From Rhizoctonia solani (lineage: Eukaryota; Basidiomycota; Agaricomycetes; Cantharellales; Ceratobasidiaceae), in the NCBI RefSeq assembly GCF_016906535.1, contig NC_057381.1:1612001-1676000 (forward strand): DNA of 64,000 nucleotides. The letters run 5' to 3'. Position numbers and translations under genes: made by a program. A model generated the notes under the pieces. It searched no databases. It was not told the DNA's origin and worked only from the letters and a program-made list of their open reading frames with translations. How positions within the stretch are numbered: position 1 is the first letter of the stretch; each line of letters begins with the position of its first letter. This document shows, in pieces, positions 21,419 through 33,926 of the stretch.

Positions 21419-22186
21419 TAGGTCATGGTGGTTAGTTTCGTGCTACATCTGTGATTTGGGCTGCTGAGCCCACAATGCATACAAATTTACGAACCAACCC
21501 AATTGAGTATGAGTGTGTATTAGATACGAAATAGGAGTTTGTTGAGGAGGCGCGCAAGCACAAAGCTACTCGTTATAAAGATGCAAGCAGGAAGGGGGGG
21601 ATTCCGCATAGGACAATGGGCTATAGACTATGGGTGCATTCAAATAAGGTAGAACTATCCTCGGAAAGCGTTAAGCCAGCTTCCTTATCTGACAATCTGG
21701 CCTTCGAACAGACGCTCCATTCAACAAACAAGTTCTCCCGTCGATGGTCGGCACAGTCTAGACATTCCAGCTCGGCGCGCGACTCCAAAAATGTGCCTTG
21801 GTGACGTTTCTGGGGTGTGTGCTCTTGCGAGGGTGGCTGTATGCACAGCTCGCGCAGCTACCAGACTGGATGTATGTAAACGTAAGCAGCTCAAAACACC
21901 ACCCAGATACGAAATGAAACAAGGTAATCAACTGAATTGTGTTGCTATTGTATTGAACAAAGATAGCTAAACCATTTACACTGAAAGCGCGTGAGTCATC
22001 CGAAAGACAAACCAAAGCCAAGACGTCAGTAGCGCATTATCAACCTAAAGCACAACATTTACAAAATCGTAAGAGGTCCAAGGCGGTCATGTACATCATC
22101 AAGCAACGCACACCAGGCGCGACATCCAAAAATCAAGACCAGAAATAGAAAAAGTAGATAAAAAAAATGAAGAGAACAGATCGTAA
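21419..22186. other. Intergenic region, including 3' flank of the long gene K
   Basis: The left part is upstream of gene J and may hold its first exon and promoter. The right part is 3' flank of gene K. No supported gene or repeat is visible between 21560 and 22186. Confidence 0.4.
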
Positions 22187-25100
22187 CTATGACTGGCCTC
22201 CCCGCCTAGAAATAGACCCAAAGCGTTTCGAGCTCTTTTTCGCCTCCTTTTCCTCCTTGGACTTGACAGCACGGGCAGCCTTGGCGTCTTCGGCTTCGGC
22301 TTTAGCACGAGCTTTAGCGTCCTCGACCGCAGCTTTGGCCCTGGCCTTGGCTTCTGCGACTTCCCTCGCTTTAGCCTGTGCAAGCGCGGCCTTTGCCTCG
22401 GCAGCAGCATTGTTCGAGCCCCGCTTAGGAAGCAAAGCCGAGAATGCAAGTCGGCTCAAACTACGTGTACCCTTTTGGGGCGACTTTTCGATAGAGGAAG
22501 CGTCGGTGGACTGGGCTATGGAAGCTGTCTCGACTGGTGGAGTAGGAGGAACGGGCGAACCGGACCGTGTGCGACCGACAAGTTTGCGGGCCGCGGAGCT
22601 GACGCTCAAGGAACGTTTCAACGGCTGCGGCTCAGGTACCTGGAGGCTATGTTTAGACTCTGGGCTCGGGAAGGGCACATCGTTGCTCGGATGCTCTAAT
22701 CCGGAATGAACAGAAGTTCGGTTCATGGGGCGAGATACTATGGGAGTTGGGGCTGTAGGAGCACTCGACATGCCTGAGCGGGATACAGGGGGTGGTTTGG
22801 ACGAGATGGATGTTGTACGTCTGGGGCGGGGGTCGGCGTGGGTAGGTGAGGTAGGCTGGACGTCCATGGTCACAGCACGGGTACGAGGTGGGCCAGAGGA
22901 TGTAGGCGTAGTAGTCGCTGATGAGGAAGGAACAGGAGCAGGCGGAATAGTGACCGAGGCACGAAGGTTGGGTCGAAGCGCAGATCTCTGAGGGCGAACT
23001 GGGGGAGGGCCGGGCCTAGGAGGCAATGGCCGCGGGGCCGCCTTGGGAGTAGCCGTACTAGGGGCGGCTTTGGGAGGGCTAGTGCTAGACTTGACCAAGT
23101 TCGATTTAGGGGACGCAATGCTGCTGCGACCAGAAGATATACTTGTCCGAGGGGTGCCTGCTTTTGGCGTCGCGTTGCCGCTTCCAGACGCAGTCCTCAT
23201 ACGCGGGCTAAGTGCGCCATTTGACCGAGGTGTAGAGGCCCCAGAGGAAAACGAGGTCGTACGGGTCGATTTACGCGCCGAGGGAGACGACACGGTCGTG
23301 TGCGGAGTTGAACGCAACGAGGACGTTGAGCTCTTGCGCATCGATGCATTGGAGGTTTTGCGCGTACGAGAGGGCGCTTCAGAAGATGCCTTGCGTACCA
23401 AAAATCGACGTGCGGAAGTAGTCGAAGCGGAAGTAGGTGTCGCTGGAGAGCCAGTCACGGGAGACTGAGACCCACTCGAGACGGGCTTGCGACGCACATT
23501 CTCAATCTTGGGCCGGGGCACGTTGCTTACTCTCGGCCTGGATTCATTGGATTTAGTACTGTCCGCCCTGGCCCGAGGTTCGCTCTTGCCGCTATCCACT
23601 CGTTTTCGTAGTCCGCTGTCCGTCTTGGACTTGATTACACTGCCGCCTCTTGACCGACTCACGCCAATTCCAACCCCGGTCTGCACCCTCGCTCGTCCAG
23701 CTCCGACTCCAACTTCAGTGGTCCGCACCATCGCCTGCCCGTCCTGATTAAGGATCACGGACTCTTCGCTGTCCTCGCTTGCGACCCGCCCATGAAGCGA
23801 CTGCTCCTCCTCGACATGGGCCATGCTCTTGGGCCTCGACGTACTCGACACCTTGGCCGGATCCGCACCAGGGACCATAAAAATAGGTTTGGGCTGGTTA
23901 TATTCGGCAACAGTGCTGAGCGCAGACGGTCGTGGCGAAGTCGGCTCCTCGCGACTGGAATCAAACGAGTCGCCTCGGCCAACAAGCCTCATCACGTCCG
24001 AGCGGGATATCGCCTTGGATGGCGAGATCATAGGCACGAGGATATCTTGACCGGTTCTGAGCCCGAGACCGGGGTGGTGTATGAGCCGGTGCGCGAGTGG
24101 GTCATAGTTGACCCGGGACGAGAATGCCCAACAGACGACCCAGGACGAGAACTCGATCCGTTGCGTTCGTGCCCAACAACAGGCCCGTTGCGCTCGTGTC
24201 CGGTAGCAGACCCATTGCGCTCATGTCCGACGGTAGACCCCGCCCTCGAATGACCCAAATTCGAACCGTTTCTCGAATGTTTACCACCCTTTGGCCGAGT
24301 CGTCTCTGCACTGTTCCTCGGGCTCGGACTCTCCGTAAGCTTGGGCAAACTCGAATTCATCAACATCCCGCTCCCGCCAAGCAACTCGATGCTGTTCGTT
24401 CCCATCCAAGGTGAACCTGAACTCGAAGACGACGCGCGAGGATTGACCCAGGGGGAAGACGTCACGCCCGGACCGATCCATGGACTGGGACGCTCGCTCT
24501 CGCTCGAACTTTCCAGCTCTTTCGGGGCAGTAAAGGGGGACACTTCGGATAGGCTGACGTCCCCGGGGAGAGATAATGTGGATGTACTGCCGGGAAAGGC
24601 CAGCGACTCGGGTTCGCTCTCGGAGACCCCGCTCTCGACCTGTTGGCCACGAGTCTGAGTAGACAAGGTCCGTGGCCTGGAAGACACTTGGGTCATGGGA
24701 ACTCCGATCGCCTGGTGTGTAGAGGTTGAAGCACGCGAGGGCGAATCTGTCCAACTGCGGGGTGGTATACCGGGGTGCTGCCTCGTAGGAGTACCTTGGA
24801 GCTGGCGAGTAGGGGTACCTCGGCCCGTAACAGGAGTACTCCGACCATTCATGGGCGGACTGACTGGCCTGTTACGTACGGGCGGATTGGCCGCCAAGGG
24901 ACGCAGAGCGGCTACATTTCGAGTCGGACTGCCTTGCGGAGGCGGAGGGAGTGGTCGTCGTTTGGGCTTGGGGGGAGTTTCGGGTCGCCGGACGGGGCTC
25001 TGGTTATCTCGTCGAGTGGGGCTGGGGTTATTTCGCCGAGTCAAACTCTGGCTATCCCGTCTCGACGGACTCTGGTTCGCGCGTCTCGTAGGACTCTCTG

Positions 25101-28100
25101 CCCTCGGCGGCATGCGAGCGGTAACAGTCTTCTCCTCTTCGCCGTCTCTAAACCCGAAATCGCCATCATCGGACTCTGGAAACGGGGAGAGCGAAGGAAC
25201 GGTCGAGATGGACATTGCGCCCGGGGACAAGTGGAACGAGGGGCCTGGTGAGACGCCGAGGTGGGCGTTGGGGGTACCCGTACCGATGGACATCGCTCCA
25301 GGAGTGTTCGCTCCCAAGGGCGTACGTATAGCACCAGGCGTGGAAATTGTACCGGGTGTTCCGGTTCCGAGGGACATCGCACCAGGAGACCCGGCCCTTT
25401 TCACAGGGGTGAGAAAGTCGTCCGCGTCGAGATTAAACGCTGTGCGTCTGGGGGTAGGCGTAACGGGCGTCGCGTCGGCGATACTAACGGCCATGATGGT
25501 GATTCCGTCCATGTCGACGCTCATTCGGTTTTTGTCCTCGTGGCTTGCCTGGTGTCTATCCTCGACGCGAACGCTCAATTGGTACCGGTCCTCCCTACCG
25601 ACCCGCCTATCCAAGCTATTCCCGCGCCCAATGCTAGCCCTCCGTCGCGCAGACTCGAGATTCGTACGGACAGGACTCTCGAGTTTGGCGCGTTGGGCAG
25701 ACTCGATACTCGCGCGCTGGACACTATGCAAACTGCCCTCTTCACTCGTCCGACCGAGATCGCTCGTCGTTCTCGTCCGCTCAACACGAATGCTCTCGCT
25801 CGAACTGAGGGTTCGGTGTCGGACGCTTTCGCCAGAGCTAACGGTCCTATTGCGAACTAGGCTTGCGCCACTGAGTGTTCGACTGCGCACGAGGCTCGCG
25901 CCGCTGATGGAGATGGTCCGCGAACGAGTGGAGCCAGAGGGAGAAGTAGCGCGCTTGAGCAGCTCGTTTCTCGGAGCGGGAGACCCGCTCAGCGAGTTCC
26001 TCAAAATCGACCTGGGAATAGGCGAACCGTCCCTCCCCGGACTCGGGCTACCCATGGCGCTCATCCGATACATACTCGACACCGGCGAACGTAACAAGTC
26101 GGGGGAGTGAAGCACGTGCAAGCTCGAACCTGGAAAGACGGAACGGGTGGGCGAGGGCGTGCGTGGGTCCGAGGATATGGATACTCGTTTGGGTCGGGAG
26201 GGGGACGGAGTTCGAGGTGGGGCTAGCCATTGGAGTATTAGGTTTGGACTTGGTTCCGATGGATAAAGAGGGCGTACCTAGTTCTTCTTGCGAATAATTT
26301 GATAAACTTATATTCTCTCTTGATCTAGAGGGTGATAGATGGTCTCTGGACCCAGACGGTACCAGATGTTCTCGTGAAGGGGAAACCCCTAAATTCTGTC
26401 TTGATGTAGATGGTGCCAAAGCTTCAACGGTATCTTCCTCGCTTCGCTCAGTAAACGAGCAGACATCCTCCGCCGATAGAACCGATAATTTCACAGACGG
26501 TTTGGGGGAAGCACAAGGCGTAGGAGCCTCCACCTCAATATGCGCCTCCAACGCAGGTTTGACTTCAGGTTCGGACTCGGGTTCGGGCTCAGGCTCAAAC
26601 GGGGTGATGATCGCGCCGGTCAAAATAGGAGTGGCCATCACACTCGCAGAAGGCGTCGGGACCCCACTCTGAAGAGGTGTCCCAACTCCACTCTGGAGCG
26701 GTGTCGATCCCCCGCTCGTCACAGAACTTGAAAGCTCCCCGCTCTCAGTCGCGATCCGAGCCGTCAACGCACCCAACGCCAAGGTTCGCACACTCGAGTC
26801 GTTTCGGTAATGCGCTTCAACCCCTGCGGGAGTCCACATGGACGAATTGGGTCTCCCATCGGTCGTGTCTTTCTCCTTTTCTTTCTCCTTTTCCTTTTCC
26901 TTGTCCTTGTCTTTGGGCTTTTTGGACTTGCCGGTCAGGGATTTGGAGCGCTTGACGCCAGGTGGAGGTTTCTTGAGGCGCTTTGTGGGTGAAGCCGGTC
27001 TGGGTGGATTTGGGGACGGAGGTCTGGAGCGGGATCGGCCTGATTTGGTGGGCGAGGCTGGGCGAGAGGGGATACGAGGAGGAGCGATGTTGGATGGTGT
27101 GGTCGGGATCTTACTGAGGTAAGCAAGTTTGGATGGCGAAGGAGGAGGAATTTTGGATGGAGATGGCGGAGGAAGTTTGTCTGCTGGACTCTGTTCGGGT
27201 AGTATGAAATTGATCAGCACGCGGTTGAAATGAGTTTTGAGAACACAGCCCAACAAGCAGATATTGACAAGTCTCTGTTGGAATGAACGGAATGGCAAGA
27301 ATAGAATGAATAGAATGACGCAAGGCTGGATATGGCAGGAACCAAAACTGCCAAGCACATGTTCGACCCTTTGTTAACCGATCGGGATGAACCGACTAGC
27401 GCCAGCGCGTGCAACGACAAAAAAACGAGACCTGGAGTTAATAGTGAATCTCACTGACCTCGGTGTCATGAGTAGGCTGATAGTCCAAGGGCTCGATCTG
27501 ATACTCGGCCAAGGCCGCAGCGGCAAAATTCAGAGCAAGAGGGCCAGTACCGGCGCTCTTTGGATTTCGACCAGGAGTTGTGCGTGTGATGATTGGCGGG
27601 GGCCGAAATTTGATGCTCTTCTTGTGAGTCGGGAGTCCATTTGGGACTGGTGTCGAATCACCTGCGACCGAGTCTGGAGGAGTCATGGGCGTCTGGAGCA
27701 GGGCCGGCCTCGGTGGAGAAGGCGAGGTGGACACCGGAGTGGCTGTGACAGGCGAAGGCAGCAAGTGGGACTGTTGGTGGTGGTGGGAGTCGAGTACAAG
27801 TCTCCGGACAGGCACAGGGTGCTGTTTGGTCCCTACGCGTGCGTGGAACACATCAAACAGTAAGTTCGAGATCCCGAAAAAATAAAACAGAACAGAATAA
27901 GTAATATATCCTTACCTTTGTACAGCTTGGTGTTGTCCAACAGTCCAGACAGACTGCTTGCCAGTACGTGGGCGGGGATCGATGGCAAGTCGAGGGCCGA
28001 GTGTCCCTCGGCACAGGTCGATGAAACTCGTAACCGCCATAAAAGGACCGAAATGGCACATTCGACCCGGGGGACAACCAGAAACTGCGTAAACACCGAG

Positions 28101-28333
28101 CCGGGCGTGAAAAGTGCCTTGCTCGCTACACGTGATATCTCCCCAATGTTGTCCTCGGATAAGCAAATCTGTTCCCCCAGGCCAGTCGATACCAGCGCTT
28201 CCAGGACAAGTGGATAAGCCTCTTCGGCTAGGAACGGAGCGCTCTCGGGAGTCGAGTCCACAGCCGGAGACTCGGGCGCAGAGGACGCCTCAGAGTCCGA
28301 AGACATTCGCAGGATTAACGTCTCCACGCTCAT
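22187..28333 (-). CDS. Gene K: very long Ser/Pro/Arg-rich disordered protein
   Basis: Six exons give roughly 1,850-1,900 residues. Exon 1 starts at the ATG at 28333 (MSVETLILRMSSD) and holds the only well-ordered region (about residues 25-140, AYPLVLEALVSTGLG...LLDNTKLYK). The rest is low complexity: PPPSPSK repeats, a DKDKEKEKEKEKEKD run, many RSRT/RTRT, SRT and HERNGS repeats (about 24100-24250), and an Ala/Lys/Glu helix at the C-terminus (KAREVAEAKARAKAAVED). Two apparent frame changes, at about 26130-26190 and 24065-24125, are resolved by phase-correct introns of about 55 bp (GTATCC...TTTCCAG and GTCAAC...GGCTCAG). No catalytic domain is seen. Many S/T-P and R-x-x-S sites suggest heavy phosphorylation and a scaffold or cytoskeletal role, which is inference. 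The long open frames on the opposite strand are composition shadows. Confidence 0.7.
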
Positions 28334-29214
28334 CGTCGTCCTGCGAGCTCTGGCGTGGTCTGCTCTGGGCTCGTGCTGCAATCGATTTCCAATCCCCGCC
28401 GGCTTCTTCGAACCTGCTTACCTAACAAGGTCCGGACTGGAACGGCTTTGAATTGAGTGTTTTGGCGTTTGCGCGATTGGACCTGCCAGCCACAGTGGAA
28501 AACTGGTTCTTTATGAATCCTGGTCGATAGGTCGAGGTTTGTGTGGTGCTTTTAGGCTGTTTCTTTCTCGCTTATACGTGGCCGTTCTCTATCTGAACAT
28601 TCGTTTCCAAGGTACCTATTTATACAAATCCTTTTATGAACGATAATTGCCGCTCTGGTGATCAGCAAGCCAACCAACCCAGAAGACGTGCCAAGACAAC
28701 AGCGCGCCAGATCTGAACCGAGCAGTGCCATTCACCGCAGTCCTTAGCCGATCCAACTCCAAACTGAAATCGGCAGAATTCTCAGAGGAACGAGCTGGAA
28801 AACAGAAGAGCTTTCCCATTCACTCTAGATGTAACCCGACATCCCCCACCTACTCTCACTCGCACAATCAGGGGATCAGCAGGTAACTCATGGACTCGAA
28901 CGAACATCCTCCGCATAAGATGGCCCTGTTCTAGCGATCAGGTACGTCACAATTGTGTTCAAATGTCATGGACAATGGCGCATTATTTGAATTTGGTCGG
29001 GTCGGTCTCATAGGACCCTCGGCGCTAATCGATCAAGTTTTTCGTCCCCTGTGCTTACGTGTTCTTCCATTTCATGCCTACCCCTCATCTCTGCTTTTTC
29101 CAAGTCCACCCGGCCCTTGTATATGTACACACCCTACCATAGAATTAATATCTTAAGCTTATTGCGTATGTAGACCGTAGGCCTATATACCGAGAATGTA
29201 CCATTCTCGAACAT
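28334..29214. other. Upstream region of gene K
   Basis: About 880 bp of non-coding-looking sequence between the start of gene K and the inverted-repeat element. Small open frames on both strands lack support. It should contain the gene K promoter. Confidence 0.4.
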
Positions 29215-30240
29215 ATCCTTGCCGGGACTGGACAATTGATGCGTGCACGTGTCGTCCGTGTAATAAATTGTATCAAAAAAAAAAGATGCGTGCACGTGAT
29301 TGGCGCGATCGTACACGTGACCATTCTATATGAGCCGATGGTTGACCTCCCGCGCTGCCTGCATCTGACAGATAGAGGCCAGGTATTGGGTATACATGTA
29401 GTGTCTCTAGGAAGAAAGCGCATATATTGGTACGCGTGTTAACTCTGAGTAGAATATGACTACGGAAATCCCGGCTGCGACACTTTGTACGGGAGGAGCC
29501 TAGGATTACTTTGTGTGTAGATTAGTTATGGCAGGGTAGCGTCCGAACGAACGGCACTTGACTGTTCTACTACATGTGCATTGTACCAGCCAATCTTCTA
29601 GATATTATGGCGCTTCTGTCTATAAAAATACCTGTCTTGGGTCTTTTCGGCTTAATTGAACAGCTAATTGACAAAACTTCCAATCGTGGTGCTTGTTTGG
29701 TGCGATTTGGCTGCGTTCGAAGTGATAGGTTTTGACTTCTTACAACCTCTTGCGTTATACGCGATTGGGTCGTTGCCACGCAGAAGACCGGGGGATGTCT
29801 CGTGCATCCTTTTGAGCCTTTACTGCTGGTTACCATACGAGACATTGACTGGTATAATGTATACGCAGTAGGCAAGCCCAATACCACTCGTTCAGGCGTC
29901 GCTCTGTTTTAGCCCACCCTCATGTAGAACGTTCTTAGGCTTCTTCCGGGTCGTACAAAGTGCCGCAAAGGGAACTTCCGTATCCATAATCCACGCAGAG
30001 TCAAGTGCGGTCTTGTCCACTTTTGCCTAATTCAAATCCTCAGCCACCCTATTTACCAGCCGCTGTTATAGCACTCGTAATGATATTGGCGTGTTCTTCC
30101 TGGGCTACCGTGCCCGATACCTGGCCTTTGTCTGTCAGGTGCAATCAGCGCGGGAGGCAAGTCATTGCGCTCCTACAGAGCGGTAACATGTACGATCGCA
30201 CTGATCGCGCATGAATTGCCCAGTCCCCTTACTTCCTCAA
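29215..30240. mobile_element. Diverged foldback (inverted-repeat) element
   Basis: The left arm (29215-29510) and right arm (29925-30240) are reverse complements with substitutions and small indels. Outer parts share GCGCATCAATTGTCCAGTCC against GCGCATGAATTGCCCAGTCC. Middle parts share ATACCTGGCCT.T.TCTGTCAG and CAGCGCGGGAGG. Inner parts share GCACTTTGTACG flanked by related sequence. About 410 bp lies between the arms. No transposase is encoded. This is the shape of an old foldback or MITE-type insertion; target-site duplications could not be fixed. Confidence 0.6.
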
Positions 30241-30825
30241 AGCTTGTTTCGCAAACCGGTTCCGATTCCCGACTACTCGGGAACATTAAGGTGCTGAGAA
30301 CACGTTGTCGCGCACATCATGCCATAAAGGTATTCAGAAATCAAAGCCTCATTGGATGTGCCTTTCGGGATTTTGTTTCTGAATACAGAAGGCGAAATAG
30401 GGACGGGATGCCCTTGCTGCGTTTAAACCCATGCCCGATGCCTCACACGAAGCTTCTGTTCATATCATCTCGTAGTAACTCAGGCCCATCGATGGCGCAG
30501 AGATGACTTGTGTCTTAAATGATAGCAATAGAGTGAGAAATTAGTTTTACGACGTTATGAGGGTCTGAGCAGACTCGTGTGGCTCGAGTGCAAGAAGAAG
30601 TGGTTACAGCCGTAAGATACACAGGGAACTCCTGCTCCACTGAGAAAAAAAGGATCAAACGAGACAATCCAGAGCATCCGCAATTGAGTAGCAATTGTTC
30701 TCGGCCCACTTGGGCCCTTCATACCAACCCTACGGTCACGTGGAAAGATGCCCGGGTGGCAACGCCTCGAATCAACCAATTATAACTTCTTTATCATGTA
30801 TGTACCTATTTTGGCGAATTTCAGC
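30241..30825. other. Intergenic region
   Basis: About 580 bp downstream of the foldback element. Open frames on both strands near 30515-30785 are not supported by splice signals or similarity. Nothing recognised. Confidence 0.4.
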
Positions 30826-31156
30826 CAATGTTCGAGTTGGTTCACTTGGTACCATTGACCAGAACCATGCATACAATCAATACCTTGTGTTAGCTCTCGA
30901 AAGTGATCCTGCTAAGTCTGGGAGGTTTAATCATGGGGTAAATATCTACAGCGTTTCTCACCTACGAAACGCTCTCGGACAACCTATTTGCCCGACTTGC
31001 TTCCCCGCTGCACCTGACACGCACATGTACTACTCTTCCCCTTGGTTCATAGCGCTATCGGCGGAAGAAAAACTTGTTCGTTATTTCATTGGTGCAGCTG
31101 TAGAACAGGCCCAGGAAGAGTGCGCAGCGCGGGGGTCGGGGTTGAATAATGATTAA
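30826..31156 (+). pseudogene. Orphan coding-like exon or gene remnant
   Basis: After an acceptor (GCGAATTTCAG) a frame of about 110 codons reads NVRVGSLGTIDQNHAYNQY, then GQPICPTCFPAAP and AEEKLVRYFIGAAVEQAQEE, ending at a stop at 31156. Composition looks like protein, and a CPTC pair is present, but no upstream exon with a start codon could be joined. It may be the last exon of a small unknown gene or a remnant. No family recognised. Confidence 0.3.
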
Positions 31157-32416
31157 AGGGCTCTCCCTGTACTGCTCTATGCCCCAACAGACAGGCCCCG
31201 ATCTATAGGGCGGCGGGATAATGGCTGATGCTACTATACGTAGGACCCCATCTGTGCTGCCTTCTTTCCGGTGGGGGAAACCAAAGCTTAATACAGCTGA
31301 TGCCACTTGGACACGACAAGCCTCATGACGTTGAATATCGGGCCCAATTTTCTCGTCGGCGATAAAACGCGGCATTGAGCGGGGGGATGCTCACGTCAGT
31401 GGTTTGCTTCGATTTCATGTGTAGTTTGTACATAAGACGTGGGCGAAAGCTGTGATTCCACCGATCTAAGCTCACACGACCGTGTGTCTATCGAAGAAGT
31501 TTCCTAGCTCGTACTCCGACCTGCCGAATGCACCCCGTTTCTGACTATGTGCCTATGTCAGGGTGGATCACACAGCGTCCTCTCGGAAGTGATAGAGACG
31601 TATGCGCCGATCCGTACCACTTACCGGTTCAGTTGATGAATATCGCCTGTGATCTAGCCCCGCGTCTATTTCCCAACGAGAAAAATGTTGACAAGATTGG
31701 TTAGTGCGTAAAATTATTGACCAAAGGATATGATAGAGAGTGATTTGGTACTTAGGGTGTCTGCCGCGTTTCATCTCCATCTCGAAGATTTGAGCCGGTG
31801 GGGTCGCTACACGGCACCCGCGGTTCATTTGATCATTTATATGGTATTACTGACAGCCGTACGCATTGGTTTTGGGGCGGGTGGCCACTCGTCAGCCGAA
31901 ATACACTCGATTGGGCGATTCAGGTAATGTAAAGTCTTTGTGGTCCACTAGATCGTTGTCGAGATCCCGCCCTGAGTATTGTTAGAAGTATCAACTCAGA
32001 TGTCTACCTGGAGTCTGATTCTGATCGTGAATGTCATCTCAAGACTGTTTTGCAAGCCCCGTGTGCTCTTGGGCCGGCATTGTTGACCAAACCGAGTCGT
32101 TTGTTCTTCTAAGCGCTCATGGACCTGGAGATCGTGGGCTCTTTTGATCATTACCTTGTCAATATACCTACCTATTTGCCCTCGAAGCTTATCTTGATTA
32201 AGACTTAATGACTTTGGAGCTCGTACACCGGGTGACACGAGTGAGAATAACAAAATCGGTATTTGGCTAAGCAGCGTGGTGAACGTGTTGCTGGTTTCAT
32301 CGCCATGTAGTAGCGCTTGGGGAGCATAGTGCATATAAAATAGATTGCCTGCCTTGCCCCCCCCCCCTCCCCGTCTTCTGTATACTTCGTCAATCCACCA
32401 CAGTACATCGACCACA
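31157..32416. other. Long intergenic region upstream of gene L
   Basis: About 1.26 kb without a supported gene. A C-rich tract (CCCCCCCCTCCCC) lies at about 32359-32371, some 45 bp before the gene L start, preceded by a TATAAAA-like sequence near 32335. Both are plausible core promoter features. The remaining open frames appear random. Confidence 0.45.
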
Positions 32417-33926
32417 ATGTACTACTATCATGGAACCACACGTTCATTCGAGCAAGCTCCGCCTCAAGCTCCTGCTTTTAACCCCTCTCATGGTGTTCAC
32501 CCGTATGGGTCCGACGTAGACCAGAGTGTCACATTCACATCGCCCTCGTATACGGTGTCTCCCGCGTCTGTTGCGGTTCTTGCGAATCACCCCGTTCAAG
32601 CTAGTTGGAGTACGCCGATGCAGCAGTACTCGGGCATGGATTACAATGGATTAACAGCTGAACTGCTCTCTGGTATGTGTCGTAAGCCTTGACGCAACGC
32701 TTGTGCTCATTGGTTGTATAGCACATCCAACTACCAACGAAGGGAGTAACCAGGCTCCGTATGCGATATCAAACGAGCTGCCTGGTACGTACATCTATTG
32801 GCTGATTGGTTTGATTGGTGTTTGGCATGCTAATCAATACCCAGGTCAAAACCCCCAGGAAAAGCCGGTTCATCTTCAGAGAGATCAGAACTCTAACAGC
32901 TGGGAACATTTCTCACCCTTGTCCTACGGAGTCGGCAATGAACAATGGTTGGCCATGAACCAACATCCTTTGGTTCAACCGGAGTCGTACGCTCAACCGT
33001 CCGCTACCGGTGAATCCTTTCAAGCTCCCGGGGCAACCTATAGCTTGCCTGATGTTAATCGCCAAGCCCTTGTAGCAGACGAATCAGCAAACCACACTAT
33101 AATAAATCGGGATCGGCCTCATCCGCAAGCGTTAATCAATGTCCCCTTCCCCCCCGGCATGATACCACACCAAATGCTTCCCGGCCAGTCCAAAGGCAGA
33201 CGCCGCCGCCGCCGCCACGCGCATATAAAAAAACCATACTCGCATCATACAGGGTATAAAGCCGGATTAAACTCTACCCATCCTGAGTTCACAGGCATAT
33301 TGAACGACAAGGAGTCTGATGGTACAAGAATTTCAGCTTCAACCAATGACGACGCAAATTCTCCTGACATACATCGTCCCGATCCGGACAAAGGCATAGG
33401 CCAACCTCAATTTATTTGGTCGGAGACCAGTCAAGAAAAATTCAAACTTGACTGCGAAAGCGCCGGAGGCGATTATGATCAGGCGCTTGACCGCATGGCA
33501 TTCGGGTGCAAGTACTTCAGCCCCAAGTTGGGTCGCGGGTGCTGGTCAACAGACTCAATCCAAGACCTGAGTTGGTTACTCAATATCACACAAGGAGAAC
33601 ATGACGGCAAAGGTTTTTTCCCTAGAGATGATGCAGAGTGGTTTCGCCACTTGGCCATGCACCGTTATAACGAATGGGTCGAATCCGGGTATAACTGGAG
33701 CTCTATGGGGAACAAGGCCTCCGAGTGGAATGAAGCAAAGATTGACCATCAGATAATAAAGGATATTATGGAGCCAACAAGTCAAAAGCGCTATCCTAGT
33801 GAGGAAAGTAATTGGCCGAGCGTGGAGGTGATGATGGAATGGCTGAAGGCTAGCAAGGCACCCAACAAGTACTCTCAATATCTAGCATATCAGCATGAGA
33901 CTCAAGCTTACCGGGAATTTGTTTAG
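32417..33926 (+). CDS. Gene L: orphan protein with polyarginine tract
   Basis: Three exons (32417-32672, 32722-32784, 32845-33926) join in phase to 466 residues, starting MYYYHGTTRSFEQAP. The N-terminal half is Pro/Gln/Ser-rich and probably disordered. Around residue 225 there is a basic run, GRRRRRRHAHIKK, that could act as a nuclear localisation or nucleic-acid-binding signal. The C-terminal 200 residues look folded, with Trp-rich blocks (FIWSETSQEKFKLDCE, GFFPRDDAEWFRHLAMHRYNE, WNEAKIDHQIIKDIM). I recognise no domain. A transcription-related or transposon-derived origin is possible but only a guess. Splicing phases and the ATG are unambiguous. Confidence 0.75.

Noticed and set aside
24695..26110. 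A 471-codon open frame on the plus strand inside gene K
   Set aside because: It is the mirror of the Ser/Arg/Pro-rich minus-strand exon; biased codon composition keeps the antisense frame open. It has no intron logic or recognisable domain.
26048..26200. Frameshift in gene K
   Set aside because: A 54-bp intron with donor GTATCC and acceptor CTTTCCAG joins the two frames in phase, so no frameshift is needed. The same holds for the frame change near 24065-24125.
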